Assembly (NCBI RefSeq): GCF_048771995.1
Contig: NC_133063.1
Coordinates: forward strand, 57,199,310 to 57,263,309
Length of the DNA stretch: 64,000 bases
Direction of reading: 5' to 3'
Origin: Taeniopygia guttata
Taxonomy: Eukaryota > Chordata > Aves > Passeriformes > Estrildidae
Shown: positions 1 through 11,800 of the stretch, in pieces
How the letters are laid out: the number at the start of each line of letters is the position of its first letter
How positions within the stretch are numbered: the first letter of the stretch is position 1
Position numbers and translations under genes: made by a program
The notes under the pieces: generated by a model
The model's database searches: none
What the model saw: the letters and a program-made list of their open reading frames with translations, nothing else
What the model was told of the DNA's origin: nothing

Positions 1-68
1 CAGTTTCCCATTCCCAAGGCCTTTCTAAAACCCTTCCTCCACACTACCACGCCAGTGCGATAGCAACA
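1..68 (-). mobile_element. Partial solo LTR (family A), cut by window edge
   Basis: This segment closely matches 7074-7140, the right end of the complete LTR at 6575-7140, with a few substitutions. Both copies end in GCGATAGCAACA. The matching end is the 5' end of the LTR if the element is read on the minus strand, the orientation suggested by a TATAAAA box in the complete copy. The rest of this copy lies left of the window, so its target-site duplication cannot be checked. No coding sequence is present. Confidence 0.8.
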
Positions 69-2345
69 ATCTAGTAAATCAGATCACATGAAGAAACACA
101 TGACATGAAAATAATCTGAAAAGGAGAAGAAAGGTAGTAAAATGGGCATGGGATCTGTCCTTTCCATGTAGGCTGCAGCTAACCAAAGACCCTCCCTGGA
201 AGCCTGGTAGTCTGGTCTTGGGCCTGGAACCCTTTCTGAGTTCTTGCATTTCCATTACCGGCCTGAATGAGGCCTTGAACGACAATAGTCTTTCTCACAG
301 CTGAAAGAGAAATTCTATCAGTTCAGCTTAGGGAAATGTTTTGAGTTAACTTTTCAAAAGACTGTTAATGAAACTAGCAAAACAAGAAGCAATTAATTAC
401 ATAAACAGGACAACAGCCTGCAAAACTAGCTTTCTGGGAGAGGCTGACTCCTATCCCCATCTCTGAAGATGCCCCTGGAGCCCAGGTACTTTCTCCTCAG
501 CTACTAAGGTGTTTATCCTTGCTGTGTGGGCTCTGGAACCAACTGATTACTCAGTGGCTGGGGTATCCTTTGTCCCTTGAGGAGGAGTTTCAGGTACTGC
601 ACCTCATTCTATATTTTATTGTCCAAACTCACCTCTGAATAAGATGTGGTTTATTTTTTATAGCAAATGCCAAACTGAAAATCCATATTTAATATAAGGT
701 TTTTGGATATGATGCTTTAGTTAGCTGCAAAGAAATTCAAATTTATTTGTCATCATGTAATACGAAGTGTTGCCATATTTGTGTTCAACACACAACATAC
801 ATTATTTATCTATCCATAGTAGCATTGTAAAAAGCAAAATATTTTGAAGCACATGTGAAATAAAGTAATTTCTCATAAACAGGTAAAACTGTATTCAAAT
901 GTGCTGCATAAACAAAATATTTATTATGCTCACAAATTATTTGTATACACTAAATGTAAAAAAAATTACTATACTACTGATTATTTCCCCTGAGTACAGC
1001 TGAAACAATGCTAAAGGGCAGAACAGTACCAGACTAGTTCAATGATACCAGGGGCACTGAAACGATGACCTCAACGTATTTATTTTTCTTTGTTGTGCTT
1101 TCTCTCACCCTTGGTGATTACTTTACACACTTTACCACCACATGGGAACAAGATGGCTGAGCTGGAAAACAGCTGCAGTTCAGGAAGGGCAGAGGACCTT
1201 GTCCCTCTGTAGTAAGACAGAGTCACCCAAACGTGGATAATTTGGGTGACAGTAGCAATGACAGTAAGGATATGGGAAGGGCAAGAAAGGAAAGGATAGG
1301 AGAAGTTTTGGGACATCCTGACTGAAGTTTTGCCACCAAAATAGAGACACTTTGGATGCACTTCAGGGTGTTTTTTTCACCTTGGCTCAGCTGGGTAATT
1401 TTCATCATACTTCTGTTTGTACTTTCAAAAAAGAATGTATTCCTTTCACATGTATTTGTTATGCTGGGTGATGCAGCTACAGATCTTCTCCAAAACCACC
1501 GACCCACGATGCCCTTAACCAGTCACATGACTGTAGTAGAACTTGATGCATATTGCCGTAATATCTGTCCCAATTTGTGATTTTGAGAACCTTTGATTAG
1601 TAGGTCACCACTACTCATTCTTGTTTACACATTTCTTGGAAAATGTGAGAATGGAGGAAAAAGAAAAAATGCTTCTTCTGACCTCCAGCCAGCATCACCA
1701 CCATTCTTAGAGGGTTTAGGTTTTAGTACTGGCTAGAAAAAAAGTACGTGATAGTGTATTAAACAAAGGTCATGATGCAGAGCAAACACAAAACAACCAG
1801 CCCTATATAGACAAAAGATGACCTTCAGGTAGCAGGAAAAAAATAATCTTAATTACAGCATTCTGTCATTTATCAATGCTTCTACCTCATGCTTAGCAGG
1901 AAAACATACTTTAAAAGTCTAGATTAATGTAAAAGAGAACCAGAGAAGTGATTTCTGAGGAACAAGCTGGATTAAATTTTCTTTTCTTTTCTTGCTGACC
2001 TGTTAAGGATGAGTTTAGAGCAGGGACAAACTTCTGTTGTTCAGTAAAAGTATCCCATGGGGTATCAGTCATAGAGTATGCCTGAGCCAGAACCAAATGT
2101 GATCTATAGTAGAGCTGGTGTTTATTGCTACTAAAAGAAAAAACTATAACTGCATATAAATTCAAAATTAAGGTGGGAAATTTGATACTTTATGGCACAA
2201 AGAGTTATTTATAGGCAACAGTGCAAAACATACTCTATGTATAGGCATATAAAAATAGTGATTTGTTCTGTGTGGACAGTTAAATTAAAAAAAAGGTAAA
2301 TAAAAGGACACCTTTTCTTCAAACTTTATTTACAGTGTCTCATTA
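69..2345. other. Upstream intergenic DNA, no gene recognised
   Basis: This is AT-rich sequence with short open frames only (under 100 codons) on both strands. None resembles a known protein. I saw no repeat family, RNA gene or promoter-like CpG cluster here. Confidence 0.6.
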
Positions 2346-2579
2346 TGGAATAGAATCACAGAATTATAGAGTGGATTGTGTTGGAAGGGACATTAAAAAT
2401 CATATAGTTCCATCCCCCCAGTTGTGGGTAGGGATGTGGCCCACTAGATCAGGTTTCTCTAAGTCCTATCCAACTCACACCTGAGCAGTTCCAGTAATGA
2501 GGCATTTGCAACAGATGATGAGGCAACTTCTTTCAATGCCTCACCACTCTCACTGTGAAGAATCTTTTTGTAACATCTG
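2346..2579 (-). mobile_element. CR1 LINE fragment, 3' end side
   Basis: The segment opens with the AATCACAGAAT-type tail and the phrase GTTGGAAGGGACATTAAAAATCAT. That is the reverse complement of the conserved 3' end of bird CR1 elements. It continues through typical CR1 3' sequence (TGCCTCACCACTCTCACTGTGAAG) and is interrupted at about 2580 by an LTR. The same CR1 sequence resumes at 3165. The element is 5' truncated and non-coding. Confidence 0.85.
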
Positions 2580-3164
2580 TGCAGTTTTGTCTGCGGTAGA
2601 GTTAATTTTCTTCACAGTGGCTGGTATGAGGCTGTGTTTTGGAATTGTGCTGAGCACAGAGTTCATAATATAGAGATGTTTTTGTTATTGCTGAGCAGGG
2701 CTTACAAAGTCAAGGCCTTTTCTGCTTCTTGTGCTGCCACACTGGTGAGGGGCCTGGGGGTGCCTGGGAGGAGACACAGCCAGGACAGGCGACCCCTTGT
2801 CAGCTGACAAAACAGATATTACAGATAATGTGGCATCATGCTCACAATATAAAATAGAGGGGAGAAGGAGGGACATTTGGAGTGATGGCGTTTGTCTTCC
2901 CAAGTCACTGCTGTGTATGATAGGGCCATCCTCTCCTGGAGATGGCTGAACACCCGCTGGCCCATGGGAAGCAGTGAATTCATTCCTTGTTTTGTTTGGT
3001 TTTGATTTGCTTTGCTTTTATGTGTGGCTTTTACTTTCCCTATTGAATGGTCTGAACCTCAACCCACAAGTTTTCCAGTTTTTACCTTCGTTATTCTCTC
3101 CCCAGTCTCACTGGTGGGCCAATGAGAAAACAGCATGATTGCTGGCTGGCGTTAAACCACCACA
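2580..3164 (+). mobile_element. Solo LTR (family B, ERVL-like) inserted in CR1
   Basis: It aligns along its length with the second family-B copy at 6533-7704, sharing phrases such as GCTGTGTTTTGGAATTGTG, GGAGACACAGCCAGGACAGG and GCCCATGG.AAGCAGTGAATTCA. It begins TGCAG and ends GTTAAACCACCACA, so it has TG...CA termini. An AATATAAAATA box near 2847 and a decayed ATTAAA-like signal near 3040 point to a plus-strand LTR. CR1 sequence flanks both sides, so the LTR landed in an existing CR1. There are no gag or pol remnants, so it is a solo LTR. The target-site duplication is too decayed to call. Confidence 0.8.
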
Positions 3165-3423
3165 AAACTTTTCTAATTGCAGCATAAACTCATTCCTCAT
3201 TGCCCTATCACTACCTACCTTCGTGAAAATAATCTCTCTGGCACTCCTGTAGCACCCTTTAGGCGCTAGAAGGTGCTATAAGGTCTTTCTGGAGATTTTT
3301 CTCCTCCATGTTGAGCAATGCCAGCTTTCTTAACCCTTCCTCTTAGGAGAGGTGCTGCATCCTTCCAAAGATGATCCTCCATTCTGATCATCTTTGTGGC
3401 TCTCCTCTGGACCCAATCCAACA
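3165..3423 (-). mobile_element. CR1 LINE fragment, continuation after LTR
   Basis: The sequence resumes CR1 minus-strand similarity (TTGCCCTATCACTACCTACC, then GGCTCTCCTCTGGACCCAATCCAACAG). It is the other half of the element broken at 2579 and is non-coding. Confidence 0.8.
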
Positions 3424-4545
3424 GGTCACAGAATGACGGGCTAGATTAAGTTGGAAGAGACTCACAAAGATCATCAGGTTCAACTCCTGGCCCTGCATAG
3501 CACCAACCAACAGTTGCATCATGTGTGTGAGAGGGTTGTTCAAATACTTCTTAAACTCCATCAGGCTGCTTACTGTGACCACTTCCTTAGGGAACCTGCT
3601 CCAGTATGAATCCACACTCCAGATGAAGAACATTTTCTTAATATCCAACCTAAACCTTCCCTGACACAATTTCAAGCCATTCCCTCAGTCTTATCACTGG
3701 TTCTTATAGAGAAGAAATCAGTGCCTGCCCTTCCTCTTACCCTATAGAGGAAGTTGTGACTTCAGTGGGGTCTCCCTCAGTCTCGTCCAGGCTGAACAGA
3801 TCAAGTGACCTCAGCTACTCCTCATACGGCTTCCCCTCAAGGCCCTTCACCATCCTTGTCACTCTTCTTTGGACTCTTTCTAATAGTTTAGTATCTTATC
3901 CTGCAGCACCCAGAACAGCCCCCAGCACTCGAGGTGAGGCTGCCCCAGAGCAGAGCAGAGCAGAGCAGAGCAGAGCAGAGCAGAGCAGAGCAGGATAATC
4001 CCTCCCTTGCCCGGCTGGCGATGCTGTCCCTGATGCCCACAGGACAAAGGTGGCCCTCCTGGCTGCCAGGGCACTGCTGGCCCATGTTCAACTTGCCATG
4101 GACCAGAACCCCAGGGCCCTTTCCATGGCACTGCTGTCCAGCCTCTCATTCCCCAGGCTGTCTGTACATCCAGGGCTGCCCCAGCCCAGGCGCATAACCC
4201 GGCACCTTCCCTTGCCCTTGAACTTCATATGGTTGGTGATTGCCCAGCCCTGACCTGGTCTGATTTGTCAAGGTCTCTCTGCAGGGCCTTCCAGCTCCTG
4301 AGGGAGTCAACAGCTCCTCCTAGTTTTGTATCATCTGCAAACTTCCTTAGCATCCCTTACAGTTCTGCATCCAAGTCATTATAAAACTGTTGAAGAGCTC
4401 AGGACTGATGACGGAGCCCTGTAGAACCCCACCAGTGACAAGGTCCTCAGTCTGATGTCAACCCAGTGACTGTAACCCTTTGTGTTTAACCCATGAGCCA
4501 GCTGTTCACCTGTTGCATGATGTGTTTGTCCAGCAGTGGGATGGT
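3424..4545 (-). mobile_element. Second CR1 LINE copy
   Basis: A new CR1 3' end starts at about 3424 (GTCACAGAATGACGGGCTAG, then GTTGGAAGAGACTCACAAAGATCATC). It runs through CR1 3' UTR and the C-terminal reverse-transcriptase region read backwards. It abuts the previous CR1 head to tail in the same orientation. Position 3950 carries an expanded AGAGC array. The open frames here have many stops relative to a working CR1 ORF2, so it is a dead copy. Confidence 0.8.
3945..3993. repeat. (AGAGC)n pentanucleotide microsatellite
   Basis: About nine perfect or near-perfect AGAGC units lie inside the CR1 copy. CR1 elements normally carry one or two CAGAGCAGAG units at this site, so the array looks like an expansion of a CR1-internal seed. 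The overlapping SRAEQ-type open frames are artefacts of the repeat. Confidence 0.9.
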
Positions 4546-4930
4546 TATTTTGTCCAGAAGAATTTGGTGCTAGGGACTACAGAGTTGGATGCAGCACTCC
4601 AGCTGGGATCTCAACCAGAGTAGATCAGAAGGGCAGAATCCCCTCCCTGGCCTGGCTAACCGTGCTGCTTTGGATGCAGTCCAGGGCACGTTCGGATTTC
4701 TGGGCTGTGAGTGCCCATGGCTGGGTCAGTCCAGCCTCTCAACCATGACACCCTTTAAGTTCTTGCCAGGGCTGCTCTCAGTCCTGTTATCCCCCAGCCC
4801 AGTGTTGATATTAGGGATTGCCCCAACCCAGGTGCAGCACCTTGCACTTGGCCTTGTTGGACCTCATGATATTCACATGGGCTCACTTTCCAAGCTTGTC
4901 CAGGTCCTTCTGGAACTTCTTCCTTAAGCT
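4546..4930 (-). mobile_element. Third CR1 fragment
   Basis: Sequence from about 4590 repeats the stretch already seen near 3920-4020 in diverged form (GCACTCCAGCTGGGATCTCA, GGCAGAATCCCCTCCCTGGC, CTGCTTTGGATGCAGTCCAG). It is therefore a separate CR1 insertion rather than a continuation. It ends near GTCCAGGTCCTTCTGGAACT, the usual CR1 internal phrase, and is 5' truncated. Confidence 0.75.
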
Positions 4931-6532
4931 GCATAAATCAGAGATCTATTCCAATTCTATTCTACTCTAATTCAAAGATCTATTCCTCTGAATAGGTCCC
5001 AGACCATGTTTTCTATAAAACACTTCTAAGTCTTATCACAGTCTTGATAGAAATAGTTTATATCCACACAATCTCATCTTCTTTACAAGTTCAAACTCAT
5101 ACTAAACTTTGAGTAATATACATATGACTTGAAGATGAACACAGAAACCAAAACTAAAACACATTAAAGTGAAAAGCTCAGATGTCTAAAAATTGCATAT
5201 ATGTAATATATGTAATGTTCATGGTCATGGCTAAAGGTACATTTAGTTTCTAGCAGAGCCAAACTCTCATGCTTTGCTGATAAAGTATGGGCTTCTGGGT
5301 CTTTCCAAAAAAGTTGCTGTCAAACACTATGGCAGTCTCTCGCCAAGCTTAATTTTTGTCAAAATAATGGACAGAATCCCACTTACTCAGACTCAAGGCA
5401 AAGGACTTCAAGTCTCCTGTAAGTAGCGGTGCGGTGGCAATTGAGTAACTTGTATTAAGACAGCTAGACTCAGACAGTTACTTATAATTTTTCAAATTAG
5501 TTAAAAGTAGCAGCTACTTTTTTTTACAGAGTTTTCAGATGCAGAATCTCAGACAGCATAAATCATCAGATCCATTGAAGTCTACTGGAATTGAGGTAAT
5601 TTACATCAGATAAGAATCTAAATTATCATTGGAGATACAGACTCACTACAGGAATATAAAATGAGAAATGCTGCCTAGTGGATATAGCAAAAAGTCTGGA
5701 AAAGCATTTGATCTGATTGTGTCAGTCAGTCCATATGTTAAAAGAAAGGTGTGATAGTCTTGGGAATTCCTGACAACTTGTGGGTTTAATTGTAATTTAA
5801 AGTGCAGATTAGACTCACCATTTTGTAGCAGGAACAAGATTATATCTATGGAATAGAAACACACTTCAAGAGTACCTCAGCCAGGAATACTTTCAGCCTG
5901 GAAGAGCAGTTAGGCTTTTACTACAAACACCAGTTATCACAGCATTTTGATATAAATCTGGTGTGTATCCCAGTAAAATCTCATCTCAAGTCAAAGAAAC
6001 TTGGGCTCTTTCAAAAGAGAAACCTCCTTCAGTCTAAAGGCAGAAAGTAGGAGTGGAGAAAGGAGGATGGAAGGGGCTTTTCCTCCTTTCCACAAAACCA
6101 TAGATAAAACATATTTTCTTCTGATGCCCATGAAAAAGGAAGATATGATGGTCAAGTGCAGTTGGGAATAGACCAGCAAATGCTGTGCTGTGTTGCAAGG
6201 TTTCTTCTTGTGACCTTGTTGCAACACAAAGAATAGCACCTGAGATGTAGGACTCTAGTAGGAGAAGGCAAAATTCAGCCTGGAGGTTGCTATCATCTCA
6301 TAATGTTGTATTTCGAAACCTCCTGTCAGTGAGAGTTGTCTGGCAGAGTTTTTGCCAGGGCAGAGACACACATAGATTCAAAGTTAAAGGTGATTCTTAG
6401 AAACATCTCCATCTTAAAAGCATTTCAATACAGCAATGGAGTTCCCAAGGCATGGAAACACAGGACCACCCACCCCAGAATTTCAGACATAAGATATCGG
6501 GAATAGTTTACAGTCTGATTATTTGCTTATTC
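4931..6532. other. Intergenic DNA, nothing recognised
   Basis: This is AT-rich sequence without long open frames or recognised repeats. The CTATTCCAATTCTATTCTACTCTAATT stretch just after the CR1 end is a degenerate short repeat. Confidence 0.5.
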
Positions 6533-7704
6533 TGCTGGTTTTGTGTGGGGTAGATCTAATTTTCTTCATAGTAGTGTGGCTTTTCGGGGGTCACTTGCGG
6601 CTTTCCCCCGTCCCTCCCCGGCCCCCTGGGACCCCTCCGGCTAGCTGTCCCCTCAAGGGACCGGGGTTTGCCGAGGTCCCGCTGCACTGGGCTTACCAGG
6701 CAGCAGCTGGGTCTGCACAGTCCGAGCGGCTGTGCGCCTCGGTCGCCGCAAGGATTCGGGATAAAGAGATGAAGAGAGGTCAATTGTGTGCAGTCCAGAG
6801 AGATTGTATTGCCTGAACGGTTGTAGGGCCAAAAGATCCTGGGCTACTGCCCAGATACAGTTTTATACAGCAAAATTAAGAGATAAGGTCTAAACAATAG
6901 AGACAGTGTCCAGCATGGGCTCATCAGAACCTCCCCAGGGGTCAGGTCCAATGGGAACTGCTCAGGGGTGGGGAGAAGGGGGTTTACAGAAAAATGCTGA
7001 AGCAAAACTTTCCCGAAACAATGGGGCATACATAAATGTATCTTTTCCTCATACCTAAATGTATCTTTTCCTCAGTTTCCAATTCTCAAGGCCTTTCTAA
7101 AACCCTTCCTCCACACTACCTCACCAGCGCGATAGCAACAATAGTAGCTGATGTGCTGCTGTGTTTTGGAATTGTGATCAACACAGAGTTCATAACAGAG
7201 ATTTTTTTGTTGCTAAGCAGAGCTTGCACAGAGCCAAGGCCTTTTCTGCTTTTCATACTGCCATGCTGCCATCCTGCTTCCCTATGCAGGGATGTTGAGG
7301 GTGCCTGGGAAGCTGTGAGGAGACACAGCCAGGACAGGTGACCTCAACTGACTAAAGGGCTATTCCAGACCACATGGCATCATGCTCACTATATAAAGTA
7401 GGGGAAGAGGAGAAAAGGGGGACACCTGGAGTGAGGAGTTTATTTTCTCAGGTCACCATTATGTATGATTAGGCCCTGCTCTCCCAGAGACAGCTGAACT
7501 CCTGCCTGCCCATGGCAAGCAGTGAATTCACGCCTTGTTTTTTTTTGCTTGCACACGCAGCTTTTCTTTCCCTGTTACACTGTCTGTACCACAGCTCATC
7601 AGTTCTCTCTTTTATCCTTCTGATTCTTTCCCTGATCCTGCTGGTGGAGCAGTGAGCAAGCAGCTGCCTGGAGCTTGGTTGCTAGCTGGTGTTAAACCAC
7701 AACC
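6533..7704 (+). mobile_element. Solo LTR (family B), split by a nested LTR
   Basis: The left part (6533-6574) and right part (7148-7704) together match the intact family-B LTR at 2580-3164 with no missing bases at the junction. The right part has TATATAAAG near 7391. It ends GTTAAACCACAACCA, like the other copy. The 566-bp family-A LTR sits in the gap. There are no retroviral coding remnants, so this is a solo LTR. The outer target-site duplication is not clear. Confidence 0.85.
6575..7140 (-). mobile_element. Solo LTR (family A, ERVK-like), nested insertion
   Basis: It has TG...CA termini (TGTGGC at the left, AGCAACA at the right). A 7-bp direct repeat ATAGTAG lies at 6568-6574 and 7141-7147. 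On the minus strand a GTATAAAACT box lies at about 6859-6868, which supports minus orientation. The left 200 bp is strongly GC-rich (R/U5 side). ACCTAAATGTATCTTTTCCTC occurs nearly twice in tandem near 7030-7075. No internal proviral sequence is left. The ERVK assignment rests on length, the 6-7 bp duplication and general look only. Confidence 0.85.
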
Positions 7705-8328
7705 ATGGATTCCCAGAGTAGTTTAAGGACAGTCAAACAGTTACTCTGATGTGAAGATGATTAGGAAGGAGTTACCCTTCAATGACTCTACCAGTGAAAC
7801 CATAAGGCAGTCTGATTAGAAAAAACTACTGATAAAAAAGAAAAAATAATCTCTTCAAAAGTAAAATAATGTTCAGGAGCTTAGTGAGAAATTGGCTTCA
7901 TCTGAAGAGAGGCTAAGCTCTGGAGCTACTGATATCAATGGCAGCTCCCTCCTGGTCAATGCTGCAATGAGGAGGTGACCAGTGTTACCTATGTGGCAGT
8001 GTTACTAAGGACACTACTGTGGTTCTTCCTTCTCTGGACTACTTGAAATTATGCAATTTATTATCTTCTTCAATATGGGACAAGAAAACTTTCTTTGTGA
8101 TGTCTTTTTGTAAATTAAAAAAAAAAAAAAGTAATAATTTTAAACACATCCCTTTTTTATCAGTATCAAAAGAGTTAAAGAAGTCTGGAGACTCGTATAG
8201 GATACCAAGGCCAACTTTGTACCAAAGACCTGCTGACAGGAATTGCTATCAGGTATAAGGTTTAAGCCTGGAGAAAATGTAACACAAAAATTCAGATGAT
8301 CTGTCATAAAGAAAAATGAGTGACAACA
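7705..8328. other. Intergenic DNA, nothing recognised
   Basis: Only short open frames and an A14 run near 8117 are seen. No gene or repeat family was recognised. Confidence 0.5.
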
Positions 8329-8880
8329 TGTGGGATTTTTTAAAATCAGAGGGTTTTGGGCATGTTGCAAAAGGCAGGCCTCAGAGACAGCAAGCTGGCG
8401 GTTTAGAGCTAAGCAGTAGCTATAAGATTTGTCAGCAAAAAAATTATACAAGAAGTAGAAAGAAAAGACAAATAGAACAATGGTCTGTGTATTAACGCTT
8501 GGGTAGAGTAACTCCCTAAGTTACAGAAAAGTATATCTAGTGAGATATTAAGAAATTTTAAGCTTAATAATAGAGTTCTGTGCATTGTATCTTAAGACTT
8601 ACAAGCAAGTATAGTATTCAAAACAAGCAAGCATTATTTTAACCAAAGGTATGTGTGCTTATAGTGGTTAGATAAAATTACTGTCTTTATGCTTTTGCTT
8701 TGTGTGATTGGTCAAAAAGCTTTTAAAGTAAGTTGTAACATTAAGTTCTTAGTCTGCTGCCTGGGATGAGAGTTGCTGGCCTCTTCCCATTGTCATAACC
8801 ATAGAACGAGACTGATGCTAAAAATTAAACAGCTCGAGATGCATTCCTCAGCAGTCCCGTCCCGTTTGTGATTTGTACAT
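8329..8880 (+). mobile_element. Candidate solo LTR (family D)
   Basis: It starts TGTGGGATTTTT and runs to about TTTGTACATAGTCCA. It has the layout of a retroviral LTR: a CCAAT-type ATTGGTC motif at about 8707, a TTTTAAAGTAAG TATA-like box just after, then an ATTAAA signal near 8824 followed by a CCCGTCCCG segment. The sequence resembles a passerine LTR I recall only in outline. The right end is uncertain and no target-site duplication was seen. A diverged unique promoter-like sequence is the alternative. Confidence 0.5.
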
Positions 8881-11800
8881 AGTCCACCAACCAGCAATAA
8901 CAGCAGAAAAACAAATATTCAGTTCTTGTTAGAGTCTACTTGGAATGCTGAGCTCATTGAAACATGGTCCTTAACGTATTTTAAATTTCTTATGTAATTA
9001 TACCCTGTTTTCAAGTTCTTGTCACTGCACAGAGGTCCCTTTTGTGTAAGTTCGTATTCAGGTCAGTTCAGAGAAGCTTCACAGACATCAGAGACAAGAC
9101 ATTGTTCTTCTGCCAATTTGGTTTTGTCCCATGCTGCAAGAAAGCTGAACTAGCCACTGTAAGGGATATTTGTGTCTTTTATTGCTTGCAGAAAGGAAGT
9201 TTTCAGCCAAGGAAGGATACCATTTTAGTTTTCTGTGCAGAAAGAGGAACCGACTTGGTGTGTAAATAATGATAAGGTAATCTTGCTAATTACTTCTGCA
9301 TTTTTCTTTTGAAGAACGAAATACCACTTCACAAACAAAAGACAGAATACAAGTTGGAAGTTTTGGATAAGCTAAAAAAACAAGTGTCAATATGGACATA
9401 CCCTTGTTGCATTTAAAATCATATGAGCTCATATGACTTAATAAAGGATCTTAAACTGTTAATCCAGAATGGGATTCCACTTTCTGTACATGACTACAGA
9501 CATGTAGTGATCCAGAATCACCAGATAAACTATTAATGCAGAAGACTATTGTTGAGAAACTGGAATAAGCAGAACAAGAGTGCTACAATTCCATGTGTGG
9601 CTGGCTCTCTTCCGTGAACATCGTTAGAATGGATTCTCAGGCAGTCTGGATCCCTTGCCACACTACATCATTTACAACTTAAGAAAGGACATATCCTTTC
9701 TTAAACAGCTGCAGCTGCCCTTAAGTTCCAGTACAAATGGTAGCCTCCACAGACAAAAAAAATGGAATATGAAGTAAATCCACAGGAGAGCTGAAGGAAG
9801 AACCAAAACAACTTTGCTCCCCATCAAAGATAAAACTAGAACATCCACTTTGACCATCCACTGGGCTGACCTGTTTTGTCAGAGAAGTCTCTGTGCTGTC
9901 ATGAACTATTGCTGAGTTGAGCTACAATACCTATTTTAAGACAGGTATCTCTTGAAGTTAAAACTAGAGATGGAAAGCCCATCATAATTTACTTTAAACT
10001 GTTTCAGTAGTTAAACGATCTGTATTTAGGCAAAATCATACCAGTCAGTCCCAGTCTGATTTTGTTCAGCTTCCAACATTCAGCAATCAGATCCTTTTAT
10101 GTCTGTCAACCAGATGGAAAAGCCAGGTATCATTTCATGGCAAATACTTTTGAACTGCAGTCTATACATAGTTTTGCCTGATAAAGAGGAAAAGCTTCCT
10201 TGTATCATGCCACATGAATCAATGACTTTTCTGGCTTTTCTCTCAACCTTTCCTTAATACTAAGTATTCTTGAATTCTAAACTGCAAAAAGCAAATTAAA
10301 AAGAAATTTTCAGTGCAAACATATAACTAGTATTGTCTATGCAATCCCCAGGAATTTCTTTTAGCATAGCCAAGATTTACACAAGGCATTTTGACCAAAG
10401 TACCATATTTAAGAGTCCATTCATTGTCACCTCTCTTGACAAATCTCTCTGCATCTCTTCATTCCTCCTTCCAAATTCCCAAATCATAAGTTGTGAACAG
10501 AAAAAAAAAGGTAGAAAACCAGCATCGTCAGTTCTTCTTAGGTCCAGCAAAACATAAGTTTCTCAAGATAGAAAGGCAACAGCAGCATTAGCTTTGCAAT
10601 AACATGACTGATGATTAGACTAAGGGAATTGTCTGCAGACATGGTTTTATTCCCTTTTTTGTTACAGCAGTACATGTGAAAAGATTATGCTAGACAGAGA
10701 AAAGGTAACAGCAGTGATGAATCTAAGGTATAAGGCATATTTTAAAATACTGGCTCAAATTTTAAAAGTAGAGTCAATTTATAGCATGGGGATGTTTTAG
10801 CATTACTCTGAGATATTGCATAAGCAAGTAATATAACAGAACACTCTAGAGACGATCAGAGCCAAAATATACATGGAAACCCAGGACAACAAATTAGAGG
10901 CTTAGATTCACCTAAAACAAAAGGCTGTTGACTAGATAATTCTACTTTTAGAACAACTTGTTCAACTGGCCTTCAGTGGTTCCATATTTGGGTGATTTCT
11001 CTGTTCTGAAGATCTAGAATTTGATGTGTAGACTAAATGTAAAGGTCATAAATACAAGAGTAAAAAGGACATGCTTTCTCTGTTCACAATTATTTTACTT
11101 TAATAGTTATCCACAAAACACTTGTCTGTTCGCATCCAACTTATTAAAGCCATCTGGTCTGTATTAATGACTTATCTTTGTTGTTTATTATATCTTCAAT
11201 CCTTAGGGTCATCTATGAGTATCATTAATAATTTTGTACAATGCTGATGTAATTTAAAACAAGCATTAAATAACACATAGCAAAAAATAATTCCTAAAAT
11301 AATCCAAATATGCATATACTTGCTCAGTTAGGATCCTGCATTTACTGCTCTGTTTCTGGCTGCCAGTTACTCAATATTCTACTAATCAGCAGGTCATATT
11401 GATCACTGGATCAATATCCAATGGTATATAAAAAAGTGTTTTGTTCAGCATTGCTTGCAAGAGCTGGCATGACTCAATGACAAAGGTGTTGACTGCTTCT
11501 TCCAGAAAGCAGTGACCTGCAGAGAGACATGAAGAAGCAAGCTATAATTCAATCAACTTTAATTCTGCCACACCACAAATTCCAGTATAAAGGATTTCTG
11601 CAAGAACATCACAACATGTGACAACAAAAAAGTATTTATTAGACAAAGTTTAACTGGGATGACAGGGGACTAATTCAGATCTAGAACTTCCTTTTATATT
11701 ACTCTCCTTGTTTCTCATTCATCCCACAATTTTCTGCTTTATGTGCAGGAAGTAGAACCTTCATCTTGTCTAAGAATTGTCATTCTTCACTTTTTTCCTC

